Position numbers and translations under genes: made by a program
The notes under the pieces: generated by a model
What the model was told of the DNA's origin: nothing
The model's database searches: none
The model's input: the letters and a program-made list of their open reading frames with translations, nothing else
Assembly (NCBI RefSeq): GCF_007826885.1
Contig: NZ_ML675581.1
Span: 62,001-126,000, forward strand
Direction: 5' to 3'
Origin: Candidatus Nitrosocosmicus arcticus
Lineage (GTDB): Archaea > Thermoproteota > Nitrososphaeria > Nitrososphaerales > Nitrososphaeraceae
DNA length: 64,000 nt
In this document: one piece after another, positions 26,956 to 35,697 of the stretch
Layout: every line of letters starts with the position of its first letter
Numbering within the stretch: the stretch's first letter is position 1

Positions 26956-28185
26956 TTACACATTCGAAAGAATCTGCAAGTCAAAAGCTTGTATCAAATC
27001 AGGATGGATCTGTGTATGAACAATCATCATTATATCCATTGGTGAAACCTTGTCTTCTATCGAATTTACAAGCTGCATGATCCCTCTTTCAAGATTCGTA
27101 CTATAAGCATTGGTCCCATTCTTGGATATGATGGGTTTAAGTTCGTTATTAAAGACATTAAACAATTTGTCAGCCATACCTTTTGCGCTTTGATAATTTG
27201 CCATATTTACTATGGGTTCATTTGTACTCATTTTGGAATCCGAATCCGTCATTGAGTGCATATTCATCATGCTCATATTCATGTTGCTACTGTTGTTAGA
27301 ATCAGAACTATTACTATTTCCCATCAAAGAATCCTTATTCATCGTCCCCATGTTTGTCATATCGGTCATATCAAAGTCAACATTATACGCATCGCCATAA
27401 TTCCTTAGTACATCGTCTACCCCCTCAGCAAACCTCATAGGATGAATTGATCCATTGCTGTTGTCCTTTTTTGGGCTAAATATATTCGATATGAACATTG
27501 TAACTTGATTTAGAAAGTTAGAATCTTCTGATTGTTTTTGTGTTTCCGTTATGGCTATGATTTTGTCTACATTTGTATTGATACTCGCAATTAACTGATT
27601 TGATTGTTCTAGTATTTGTTTTTCCCCTTGAACTGATGTGAGGGTATCTGAAAATGATGACGTCAGGTTGCGCAAATTTTCTACTGCCATTTTTAGATCA
27701 TCTCCAATTTTCTTATCCTGCTTAACTATTTCTACCAACAAGTCCCAGTAAAAAATACTAACGGCTTCATCTGCATGTTTTTGAGCCAAAATTATGTTAT
27801 GATCTAAAAGATTTGACTGGACGAGATTCGATTCTGTCTGAAATTGATCTAAGGATGCTACAAATGAAGCATAATTATTTGGAGGAAAGTTGTGACCGTA
27901 CGCTTTTTGGAAAAAAGTAGAATCATGAATAATACTTGTATTATTATGGGTGGTTATGCTAAATAAAATACCTAGCATAAATAGGATATACGGGGTATTT
28001 TTCTGCTTCACAATAGTAAAATTATGTTTAAATGTTATAATAATACTTCGTTTGATTACAATTACTAGTCTCTCTATCTTAATAGCATGCACAACGGTGG
28101 AAATAGCTTGCCAGTGAAGATTGAACCTCTTGGAATAACCGTCGATAATGATTTTTTTTAATGAATCATTGAATTTAGAATTCAT
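26956..28185 (-). CDS. Exported or anchored helical protein with a Met-rich insert
   Basis: 409 residues. A hydrophobic segment at about 68-85 (ILFMLGILFSI) probably is the real signal or anchor, so the start may be an internal one; the given ATG overlaps the previous stop by one base (TAATG). The mature region is helical (SFVASLDQFQTESNLVQSNL, then QKHADEAVSIFYWDLL). A Met/Ser/Asn-rich insert near 270-325 contains MNMSMMNMHSMTD. After it comes NYQSAKGMADKLFNVFNNEL. Spacing and helix pattern resemble the extracytoplasmic domain of the FTR1 permease at 55374-57923 (QIDLTAQNLKDND, DYQNSMGLLDSSERLLFS), so it may be a free form of that domain. Confidence 0.65.
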   Translation of the reverse strand: MNSKFNDSLKKIIIDGYSKRFNLHWQAISTVVHAIKIERLVIVIKRSIIITFKHNFTIVKQKNTPYILFMLGILFSITTHNNTSIIHDSTFFQKAYGHNFPPNNYASFVASLDQFQTESNLVQSNLLDHNIILAQKHADEAVSIFYWDLLVEIVKQDKKIGDDLKMAVENLRNLTSSFSDTLTSVQGEKQILEQSNQLIASINTNVDKIIAITETQKQSEDSNFLNQVTMFISNIFSPKKDNSNGSIHPMRFAEGVDDVLRNYGDAYNVDFDMTDMTNMGTMNKDSLMGNSNSSDSNNSSNMNMSMMNMHSMTDSDSKMSTNEPIVNMANYQSAKGMADKLFNVFNNELKPIISKNGTNAYSTNLERGIMQLVNSIEDKVSPMDIMMIVHTQIHPDLIQAFDLQILSNV

Positions 28186-28845
28186 TATTCATATTTCGTG
28201 ACAGAATTTCTACAAAAAAATATCCGTCGATTATTTAGTTTCCACCTTGTATAATAATAAGTATTTAGCTTATTACCTACATCCCAATCTGTTATGCCGA
28301 TAACTTTATTGAGAAATGTAAGCGAACCGTTATCATTCAATGGCTTATCGTACAGTTGTGCAGTAGGATAAAACATGATATTGCCGTTTGAATCTGTAAA
28401 CCCGCGACCATATCCTTTCATTTTGACAGTATCGTGCTTTGAACTAGTATTATTGTTCTCAATGTAAACTGATTTGCCATTTCCTTCCCCTCGAATTACT
28501 CCATCGGATCTATGGTTGTTTATATAGATCCAGTATTCAGTAACCTTGGGTCCTCCGCCCGTAAATTGTTCAATACCTTCATAAGTAACATGAATCTTTC
28601 CCATTTATTCCGCTCTCAATTATTGTTTGATTTGTGATATTGCCATAACTAAAATAGATCTGTGTTGCACTCACAGTGGTTGAATGTGAATTATTTGAAT
28701 TTTGCAAGCATAATTTATATTCGTTTTTAAGATCCGAACCTAGCCCATTTAAGGCCGGATTGGAAGAGGCAATGGTCAGAATTCCAATAGCCCAAATCAA
28801 TGCAATTGAAATGAATAACTTGTTTGACTTATGGTTTTTTTGCAC
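28185..28845 (-). pseudogene. Exported protein gene with an apparent one-base frameshift
   Basis: Two frames overlap at 28579-28604. The upstream one (from 28845, 88 codons) has a signal peptide at about 9-28, then NITNQTIIESGINGK, where it runs into an unrelated end. The downstream one (to 28185) starts just there with GKIHVTYEGIEQFTGGG and goes on VTEYWIYINNHRSDGVIRG and GYGRGFTDSNGNIMFYPTA. Dropping one G from GGG near 28600 joins them as NGKIHVTYEG. The combined product is an exported protein of about 219 residues with no known function. It is either a frameshift mutation, a sequencing error or two overlapping genes. Confidence 0.55.
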
Positions 28846-29286
28846 CTGAAAAATTAAGAATGCTTTTATTAAAGTTATGTGATCATTTTCATGTAAAGAT
28901 AACTATCAATAACATCGGAATACTTAATTTTCATAAGAGAATGATAGATCAAAGAAAAGTAAACGAAAATATGCTAAAACTGAAAATGTAGTTTCTAAAA
29001 AATGGTGTGGGTATTATTCATCTTCACAAATGATTTTCGATCGTTCTTAATTTAGATCTCAAATAAAGTCAAGGGGGGACATAACCCAACCATACCTGAA
29101 TCTTTTCAATAATGGCTCACAAATCTGAATTTGAAACCATATCAAAGTTGAGTAATTTCTCTGTTGCAAATAATATGACCCTAAATGATGACTCAACAAC
29201 TACAATTTGATAGAATGTGCAATGAAGATATGTCGATATCTTGAGTACTTTAGATGTGGTTGTTAATTTGTTAGGGGATAAGAAAC
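28846..29286. other. Non-coding stretch
   Basis: AT-rich. A 32-codon frame from an ATG at 29112 (AHKSEFETISKLSNFSVANN) is too short to judge. Nothing else recognised. Confidence 0.35.
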
Positions 29287-29496
29287 ATGGATATTCTATT
29301 GTTAAAAGAAGTTACGAATTCATCAACTATTTGTACCTGTCCTTTGGTTAAAATGTCCAATTCTACTGGATTTGAACCTTTATTTATCTTCTTATCCATC
29401 ATCTTTGCTACTTCTTTAATTGTTTTATTCATAGGAATGCATGGAGTTCCAGATATTTATGTATATTGGTGTATAATGGCAATAACAAGCAATTAA
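29287..29496 (+). CDS. Possible small single-span membrane protein
   Basis: 69 residues with one hydrophobic segment at about 31-50 (FIFLSIIFATSLIVLFIG) and a Cys pair near the N-terminus (CTCP). A G-rich AGGGGAT lies 11 bases before the ATG. There is no homology and the case is weak. Confidence 0.35.
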   Translation: MDILLLKEVTNSSTICTCPLVKMSNSTGFEPLFIFLSIIFATSLIVLFIGMHGVPDIYVYWCIMAITSN

Positions 29497-29556
29497 CTAA
29501 CACTTTAGTTCAAGCCTTTTCTATATTCCATGAATATCAAAAATGAAAAAGTAGCG

Positions 29557-29868
29557 TTATACATGTAGAAATGAAACACTATATCCTAATCCTGCTGTGG
29601 ACTGGGCTTTTAACCCGGGACAATTGTTAAGTATCATGTCTAGTTTTTGTAATTCCTCTTGGGATCTATTGGATATGGTCCCCTGCTCATAAGATGCAAG
29701 AAAATTTTCTTTATTTCCTTCCAGCGCATACAAACTATTTATTACTTCGCTGGCTTTCTGCTTACATTGTTCTTCAAAAGCGGATGGGGCAAGGAGTCCT
29801 ACTACTACTATAGTTATGATGAGTATTGGTATAGATGAAACTACAATGATCTTTTGGCTCTTTTCCAT
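29557..29868 (-). CDS. Small membrane-anchored protein with two Cys
   Basis: 103 residues. A signal anchor at about 7-27 is followed by a helical region, FEEQCKQKASEVINSLYALE, then QEELQKLDMILNNCPGL. Two Cys about 50 residues apart could form a disulphide outside the membrane. The amphipathic helices speak for a real gene. No family recognised. Confidence 0.6.
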   Translation of the reverse strand: MEKSQKIIVVSSIPILIITIVVVGLLAPSAFEEQCKQKASEVINSLYALEGNKENFLASYEQGTISNRSQEELQKLDMILNNCPGLKAQSTAGLGYSVSFLHV

Positions 29869-30287
29869 AGTATATCAAATTAGTCCCAATGGAATTGTAA
29901 TAAAGGTATCATTACGATCTCGTTTATTGAGTTGAATTTGGATCTTCTCATGTTCCTAGTATTTTATTGATCTATTGATTCCTTTTATTTTGTTGCATTC
30001 GATCTAATATTTTTGTACTTCATTGTCAGATGGATTGACATCTAAATTCTATTTTATGATGCTACTAGATTTATTTAGGCCCGCAGCAATGATGGCCCCC
30101 TATGACCTATTGATGGAATCGTATGATGTCTATTGATATCGCAGTGTATGACACAATGATCGAGTATTCTTAAACGATGATACTTAAAATTAGTTATATT
30201 ATCAAGGACAATTGCGAGGAGTAAGATAAGTGTAGTGAATCAATCTAGTGTGTCGCGAATTAGGTATTACCAATGTCAAAAAATATT
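29869..30287. other. Non-coding stretch
   Basis: AT-rich. A C-run motif CCCCCTATGA at 30096-30105 resembles CCCCCTAT sequences at 30966 and 47897 in other intergenic regions. No gene. Confidence 0.35.
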
Positions 30288-30884
30288 ACGGATTATCATA
30301 GCATATTGCATAAGCTTGCACAGTTAATGCTGAATCCAAATTTGAACTAGTAGTAATTGTGGTTATAAATGTGCTGAGAGAATCTGGAATTGCAGAGAAA
30401 GAAATTACATTTCCATCGGTAATATCATAAATGGGCCCTCCTCCCAGGATTAAATCATTGTCGTAACATGATGCAGCCGAGGAATAAGGGCTACCGCCAG
30501 TTTTATCGGTCGGTCCATGAATTAGTATGTTTTTCCAGCTAAAGATGATGAATCAGTTGAGGATGATGAACCAGAAACCACTACGTTATTTGTGGTATCT
30601 GAGGAACTACCTATGTGAGTAGGATTAGTTGAACAAGTCACACCAACTGTGCCTTTCGGACCGGCTGGACAACCTACACCGCCAATACTTTTAGCATTAC
30701 CTTGACCTGCTTGACCACCCGCATTACCTTGATCCATACCACCAGCATTTTCCATGCCTTGATTACCAAATTGAAAATTACCCTTTTGTGCTAATGAAAA
30801 ATTCAGCAGACTGGGGCTGTAAGGAATAGTTAGAATTATAAAGATTAATCCACATATTAGTATTATACTATTTAGAATAGCCAT
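30288..30884 (-). pseudogene. Exported Gly-rich protein with C-terminal domain out of frame
   Basis: The frame from 30884 (120 codons) has a signal peptide at about 5-31, Gly/Gln-rich sequence (MENAGGMDQGNAGGQAGQGN), a collagen-like GCPAGPKGTVGV and a Ser/Thr stretch, and stops at 30522. Directly below, another frame without a start codon reads ILIHGPTDKTGGSPYSSAAS, CYDNDLILGGG and ALTVQAYAICYDNP-stop. That second part looks like the Cys- and GGG-containing C-terminal domain found after collagen-like segments in exported archaeal proteins. One frameshift between them is the simplest explanation. Confidence 0.5.
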
Positions 30885-31213
30885 GATCTAGAAATCAAAG
30901 TATGGTTATATAGATTTTATTCATTATAGTTTATCTTGATGCTGTTGCCATAATAGGGATTGCTACCCCCTATGGTGACTTCCTTCCAAGCGTAGGGTTT
31001 CCATGTATGTAAAGTTTGAATTTATTTACTTGCCGCAGAACGACCCAAGTTCTAAAGTTTAGCAATGCATTGTTCTTTTTTGATTGATATTTCCATGCAT
31101 GTTTGACGCTATCATAACCCATTATAATTGAGTCAAATAGAGGTTAACATCCATGAATATTGTTATTAGAAATACACTCTTTTAAGAGCCTATTAGCAAA
31201 AAGCAAACTGTTG
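30885..31213. other. Non-coding stretch with an imperfect inverted repeat
   Basis: 30948-30975 contains CCATA-AT-AGGG facing CCC-CC-TATGG around a seven-base loop. No T-run follows. No gene seen. Confidence 0.4.
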
Positions 31214-32182
31214 TCATTTATTTTTCAAACCTTGAGCAACTAATATCGAATAACATCCCAGTCCACATTTTTCACATATTGGCTTCATTGCTTTACTATC
31301 CGAGCTTCCTATACAACAAGGCTGTTTCGACTTCCCTTTGTGGTCCAATGATAATATTGCCCATGAAGGACAGTCAACGGGATTAGTTTTAATTCCTCCC
31401 CAGTTGCCCTTCATTAACTCTAGTTGTTTTTCAGTATTCATGATGAAATCTGGGTATTTACTTCTTAGTCTTAGAATATTGTTAATTATATCAGTTCTGT
31501 TATTGCCATATGGTAACCAAAGTGGATCATTATCTGCAAAAGGAGTATGAAATTGAAACCCTATTTTATTTATCGTATCTTTCCATTCATTAATCAGATC
31601 TTCGATGGTGGTATAATTCAGAGAATTTATAGTCATAGTGATCCAAATGTCCTTCCACGCTGGTTTTCCATTGCGAGCAGGTCCATTGATATAATCTAAA
31701 ATGTTCTTTTTGGTTTTCGAATATGCGCCTTTTCCTCTTATGCTATCATGTACTTCTTCTGTCCCATCAAGGGATACCCAGTAAAAGTAAAGATTATCAA
31801 ATCTGACAAGAGGATAAGTACCGTTTGTTACTACACATATTCTTCTGGGCATCTCGTCGCAGAAAACCTTTATTATATCTTGACGCATCATGGGTTCTCC
31901 TCCTACCAGTGTGACTACATAAACACGATGTTTTTTAAAGGTCTGTTTTATTATCTCTTTCCAGTCTCCAGTACTCAATTCATCTAGTTCATTTCTTCTG
32001 GTTTTCCACCAGTAACAATGCGAACAATGTAAATTACAGACATTGATGATATCTGCAGAGCCATAGATGAATGGTTTTGACTTAAAAAACTTAATGGAGA
32101 TATATTTACTTAGGATACTAAAAATTGTAGGTGCGTCTTTTATTATATCTGTTATACCCATACCGTATACAAGATCTACCAA
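31214..32182 (-). CDS. Radical SAM protein with Cys-rich C-terminus
   Basis: 322 residues. The radical-SAM iron-sulphur motif CNLHCSHC gives Cys49, Cys53 and Cys56, and GGEP at 94-97 contacts SAM. Further conserved pieces are ICVVTNGTYP and YWVSLDGTEEVHDSIRGKGAY. The C-terminal part has six Cys (271, 289, 290, 303, 306, 310), like the extra clusters of SPASM/twitch proteins that modify peptides or assemble cofactors. There is no signal peptide. No obvious peptide substrate gene is adjacent; the target is unknown. Confidence 0.88.
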   Translation of the reverse strand: MVDLVYGMGITDIIKDAPTIFSILSKYISIKFFKSKPFIYGSADIINVCNLHCSHCYWWKTRRNELDELSTGDWKEIIKQTFKKHRVYVVTLVGGEPMMRQDIIKVFCDEMPRRICVVTNGTYPLVRFDNLYFYWVSLDGTEEVHDSIRGKGAYSKTKKNILDYINGPARNGKPAWKDIWITMTINSLNYTTIEDLINEWKDTINKIGFQFHTPFADNDPLWLPYGNNRTDIINNILRLRSKYPDFIMNTEKQLELMKGNWGGIKTNPVDCPSWAILSLDHKGKSKQPCCIGSSDSKAMKPICEKCGLGCYSILVAQGLKNK

Positions 32183-32948
32183 TAGTAATCATAGATAATA
32201 TAGATTCTAAAGTATATTAAGAATATGCGTAATTTAGAAATATTCTTCAGTGGATCTACACTCTTATGGAAAAAGTTAAACTTTCTGTTTATCTTTCTTC
32301 TCTTTTCTCTTAATAATGTCCAATTCAGTTAGAATGTCATTTTAAGATTATTTGGACAGTTTGATCAAAAATAATATAGAAATATTTTCATATTCAAGCT
32401 TTGTCATTTCTCTTCATCACTTCTACTCATACCAGTAGGATTAGTTCAGCTTCAGGATTTCATTCCATCTATCGGTCATTGATAACATATAATATTTAAT
32501 ATTATTTCCGTATTCGGTATTCTGGTTTTAAAATTAATAGTTCTAAATTTGTAAGAAACTAGGACATGTTATAATACGCTTTGTTTCACTCTCTGCGGGT
32601 TTATCATAGGATTTGTCTAAAGCATTTCACAAACCAATCTGACTTAAATTTTTCATTAATTAAGCAATGTCCATAAAAAACGGAATTTCTGTTTTTATAC
32701 ACTCTAATACCCTATATGTTATCAGTTGCGGTGATCAGATATATAGCCTAAAAAGATTAACGCAATATGGCGAATTATGTCAATAGTTATTGTATTTGTT
32801 ATTCTAGTTCCAGTTCATGCTGTTTGCTATTGAATTAATGGTTCATTTGAAGGAATCATTTTTAATGGATGTTGAAGTGATGATAAACTTGAACAGAAAA
32901 CGATATTCATCGTATTATACTTAAGAGACATGGGGTGTATATAGGAAC
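32183..32948. other. Non-coding stretch
   Basis: AT-rich intergenic sequence between divergent genes. Only a short signal-peptide-like frame (SIVIVFVILVPVHAVCY-stop) near 32778 stands out, probably by chance or as a relic. Confidence 0.35.
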
Positions 32949-33308
32949 ATGGTAATAGAAAAAAGTTATAATAATAATCACCTTCCCCTTATGTCATTAG
33001 ATTCTCTTCGTAAAAGCACTATAATCAATCAAACTAAAAATGAAAGTATAGTTGTCCTTGCTGCAGAACAATCATCTGAAGATGTAGAAACATCTTTTCG
33101 TCAAAGATACTCCCAAGAATTAAAAACTAAAAAACAGCAAATAAATAATAGTGAAAGAGGATTTGCTGAGTTAGACGACGAAAGAAGGAGTGTTAGACAG
33201 CAAATGATGCGAACTCCTGGACGAAGAGGGGAGATTATAAAAGAAGAGGAAATCTCTAAGGAATTTGGCAGGAGATTTTATGAAAATGAAGAGATACGTG
33301 CAAACTAG
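32949..33308 (+). CDS. Hypothetical charged protein
   Basis: 119 residues, no signal and no membrane segment. The middle and C-terminus are strongly charged and helical (FRQRYSQELKTKKQQI, ERGFAELDDERRSVRQQMMR), suggesting a coiled coil or nucleic-acid binding. A weak SD-like AGGAA lies just before the ATG. No family recognised. Confidence 0.5.
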   Translation: MVIEKSYNNNHLPLMSLDSLRKSTIINQTKNESIVVLAAEQSSEDVETSFRQRYSQELKTKKQQINNSERGFAELDDERRSVRQQMMRTPGRRGEIIKEEEISKEFGRRFYENEEIRAN

Positions 33309-33887
33309 AGCCCTTCACTATCTCATAATATTATAATTATTATATAGTTTTATCTCAAAAAAATAAAGTTTTTACCAGTTTGTAGAATTGCATTTCATGT
33401 TCTAGATGCTTATCCATATTCCGGTAATGACATCAACATCAATATGCTCTAGCCTTGTTTATAGCAAAGACACATGGGTGTAAGTGTTCCTAGATAATAT
33501 CTTGAATCTCATCAGCTCAGACAGTATCAATTTTTTTTGATGATGTGATTTTACCTCGTATAAATATGATGACTATGTCATTATTTGAAAGAGGTAAAAT
33601 ATGCCTATGATATCTCTTCAAAATGAAGGCTAAAGTGCCAAGCAAATATGCCCAAAAGTCAAACGAAAGGAATTTGCGCATCTTATCTTATATTTGTAAA
33701 ATGTTGCCATTAGCAGCGATCACCAAATCTTGAGATCTTTTGAAACGTGATGGTTAGATAATAAATGAGTTTTTTAGGTTCTATTGCAAATACTTTAGGT
33801 CCCGTTTTATCTAATTATATATGCCATTTAGTACCTTTTTTGATAATGCTTAATATGGTATCATGTATATATTAACTTGTGAGTAAC
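33309..33887. other. Non-coding stretch
   Basis: AT-rich with no coding signal. The last 40 bases include TATATATTA, a plausible TATA box for the microprotein that starts at 33888. Confidence 0.4.
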
Positions 33888-34016
33888 ATGGATAACCTTC
33901 AATTACTAATTTGTAAGAATTGTACCCATTCAAGGGATGAGCACAGACAACAACCCAGCGGGCCAAGATTTTATGATCATCGCTGTTTATTTTGTAAGTG
34001 CCAGCAATTTACATAA
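33888..34016 (+). CDS. Zinc-ribbon microprotein, copy 1
   Basis: A 42-residue protein starting MDNLQLLICKNCTHSRDEHR, then GPRFYDHRCLFCKCQQFT. The two Cys knuckles CKNC and CLFCKC, about 24 residues apart, would hold one zinc ion. A second gene of the same family is at 40838-40972, and the two share FYDHRCL and the ending CKCQQFT exactly. That conservation, together with near-identical DNA at many codons, shows these short frames are real genes. They could bind nucleic acid or protein. Confidence 0.8.
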   Translation: MDNLQLLICKNCTHSRDEHRQQPSGPRFYDHRCLFCKCQQFT

Positions 34017-34359
34017 AGTTATTTTTCTCTCCCATTTCCATTAGTCATTTAATGACATGCGTGTCTACTTCTACTTGAACAGAGTGTATTTCTATGGTAT
34101 TTCTAATTCACACCATTCATCATTATTGCGATTTTCTTCACAATTTTATTTATGAAAATAGAATTGTGATTAGCTTGTTTATAAAATTGGTAGACTATCT
34201 ATGTGCCAATAAGTATAAGCACATCCCAGGCCAACATCCCGGAAAACATTGCTTTTAATATGCTATTTAAATACCATGGAAACAACCGTATTCAATGTCT
34301 ATACCAATTATGAGCAACATCATCTCTAAGGATAAATTCTGTATTAGCGATCTATCCAA
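34017..34359. other. Non-coding stretch
   Basis: AT-rich, no coding sequence; it contains the promoter region for the following TTG-start gene. Confidence 0.35.
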
Positions 34360-35328
34360 TTGAAGTCCGAAATCCTAAAAAGATACTCAAATAATCCTAT
34401 ACTTATTCCCAATAAGAATAACTGGTGGGAATCAGAAGCTGTTTTTAACTGTGCCATATTATATGATGGAAAAAAAATTCATATGCTTTATCGTGCGATC
34501 GGAGAATATGAACACTACCTTTCAAGAATAGGATATGCATCCAGTGATGATGGTTATCTCTTTAGTCGGCGTGATGGAATAGCGTTTAATCCAACATTGG
34601 ACTATGAAAAATTCGGTATCGAAGATCCTCGATTGTCTGAAATCGACAATCAAATCTACATTACTTATGTAGTATTACCTGATCGTCCAAAAAAAGGCCC
34701 AATGGTATCAACCGCATTAGCAACTACTGGAGATTATTCAAAATTTGAAAGACTGGGCATCATTACAAATGAAGGGATGGATAACAAAGATGTGGTTCTT
34801 TTTCCGTCCAAATTGCCCTCTAAAGATACATTGAATGGCGAAAAGATGACCTACTTCTGCCTGCATAGGCCAAGTTCTTGGGTAGGTGACGCATACGGAA
34901 TAGATAGACCTGGTATATGGATTGGAGAGGGATCTACTTTGACAGGGTTTGAAACCCATAGTTTGCTTATGAAACCGGAACAAAAATGGGAAGAATTAAA
35001 GATCGGTGCTGGTTCTCCGCCTATTAGAACAAAATACGGCTGGTTAGTGATATATCATGGTGTGAGTGCAGACAGAACCTATAGTGCTGGTGCTGCACTT
35101 CTTGATTTAGAAGATCCATATAAAATAATTTGTAGAAGCAAAGAACCCATTTTAGTACCTACCACCCAATATGAGAAATATGGCGATGTAAACAATGTGG
35201 TCTTTCCCACAGGTGCTTGCATTATCAATGGAGAACTTTTTGTCTATTATGGTGGTGCGGATAAGGTGTGTTGCCTTGCAACGGCCAAAATAAGCGACCT
35301 AGTAGATTATATTTTTCAAAATAGTTAA
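34360..35328 (+). CDS. Glycoside hydrolase family 130 (mannoside phosphorylase-like)
   Basis: 322 residues with TTG start. The five-bladed-propeller GH130 pattern is clear: NNPILIPNKNNWWESEAVFNC, KIHMLYRAIGE, RIGYASSDDGYLF, FGIEDPRL (EDPR at 88-91, with the catalytic Asp89), then VFPSKL, YGIDRPGIWIGEG, GAGSPPI and VVFPTGA. GH130 enzymes phosphorolyse or hydrolyse beta-mannosides. No signal peptide, so intracellular. It precedes, on the opposite strand, a GT4 glycosyltransferase; the two may serve mannose-containing glycan turnover, but no operon connects them. Confidence 0.9.
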   Translation: MKSEILKRYSNNPILIPNKNNWWESEAVFNCAILYDGKKIHMLYRAIGEYEHYLSRIGYASSDDGYLFSRRDGIAFNPTLDYEKFGIEDPRLSEIDNQIYITYVVLPDRPKKGPMVSTALATTGDYSKFERLGIITNEGMDNKDVVLFPSKLPSKDTLNGEKMTYFCLHRPSSWVGDAYGIDRPGIWIGEGSTLTGFETHSLLMKPEQKWEELKIGAGSPPIRTKYGWLVIYHGVSADRTYSAGAALLDLEDPYKIICRSKEPILVPTTQYEKYGDVNNVVFPTGACIINGELFVYYGGADKVCCLATAKISDLVDYIFQNS

Positions 35329-35697
35329 TCTATCAGGCGTCGTTAACTCCATAAAATATTGTAGGCTTAAGAAAACTAATTTTATCGCAGAATAGCATAA
35401 AAACTGAGCGGCAATTTCACTGTCTATCGTTTATATGTTATTCTCTAGTTCTATAAAATGCACTTTAGAAAATCATCAAATCATTACCTTTACCTTTACT
35501 ATCAAGTGCTATAGTATGCAGTGAAAAACAAATTAAAAAATATATCATCCATGTTATTCTCAGAATTTAAAAAGATGATCACTTCTATAATATCTAAATT
35601 TGGGCCTAAAATGGCCTGGGCACTTAGTTTTACGAATCCATTGAGCACAGACCCTAAGTGTCGGTTATTATAAAATTATCAAACTACTGAATTTCTA
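35329..35697. other. Intergenic stretch between convergent genes
   Basis: AT-rich, no gene. Terminators for both flanking genes are expected here but no strong hairpin is seen. Confidence 0.35.

Noticed and set aside
30096-30105. CCCCCTAT motif shared by three intergenic sites (30096, 30966, 47897)
   Set aside because: Only eight bases are shared and the sites differ in structure and gene context; chance cannot be excluded.
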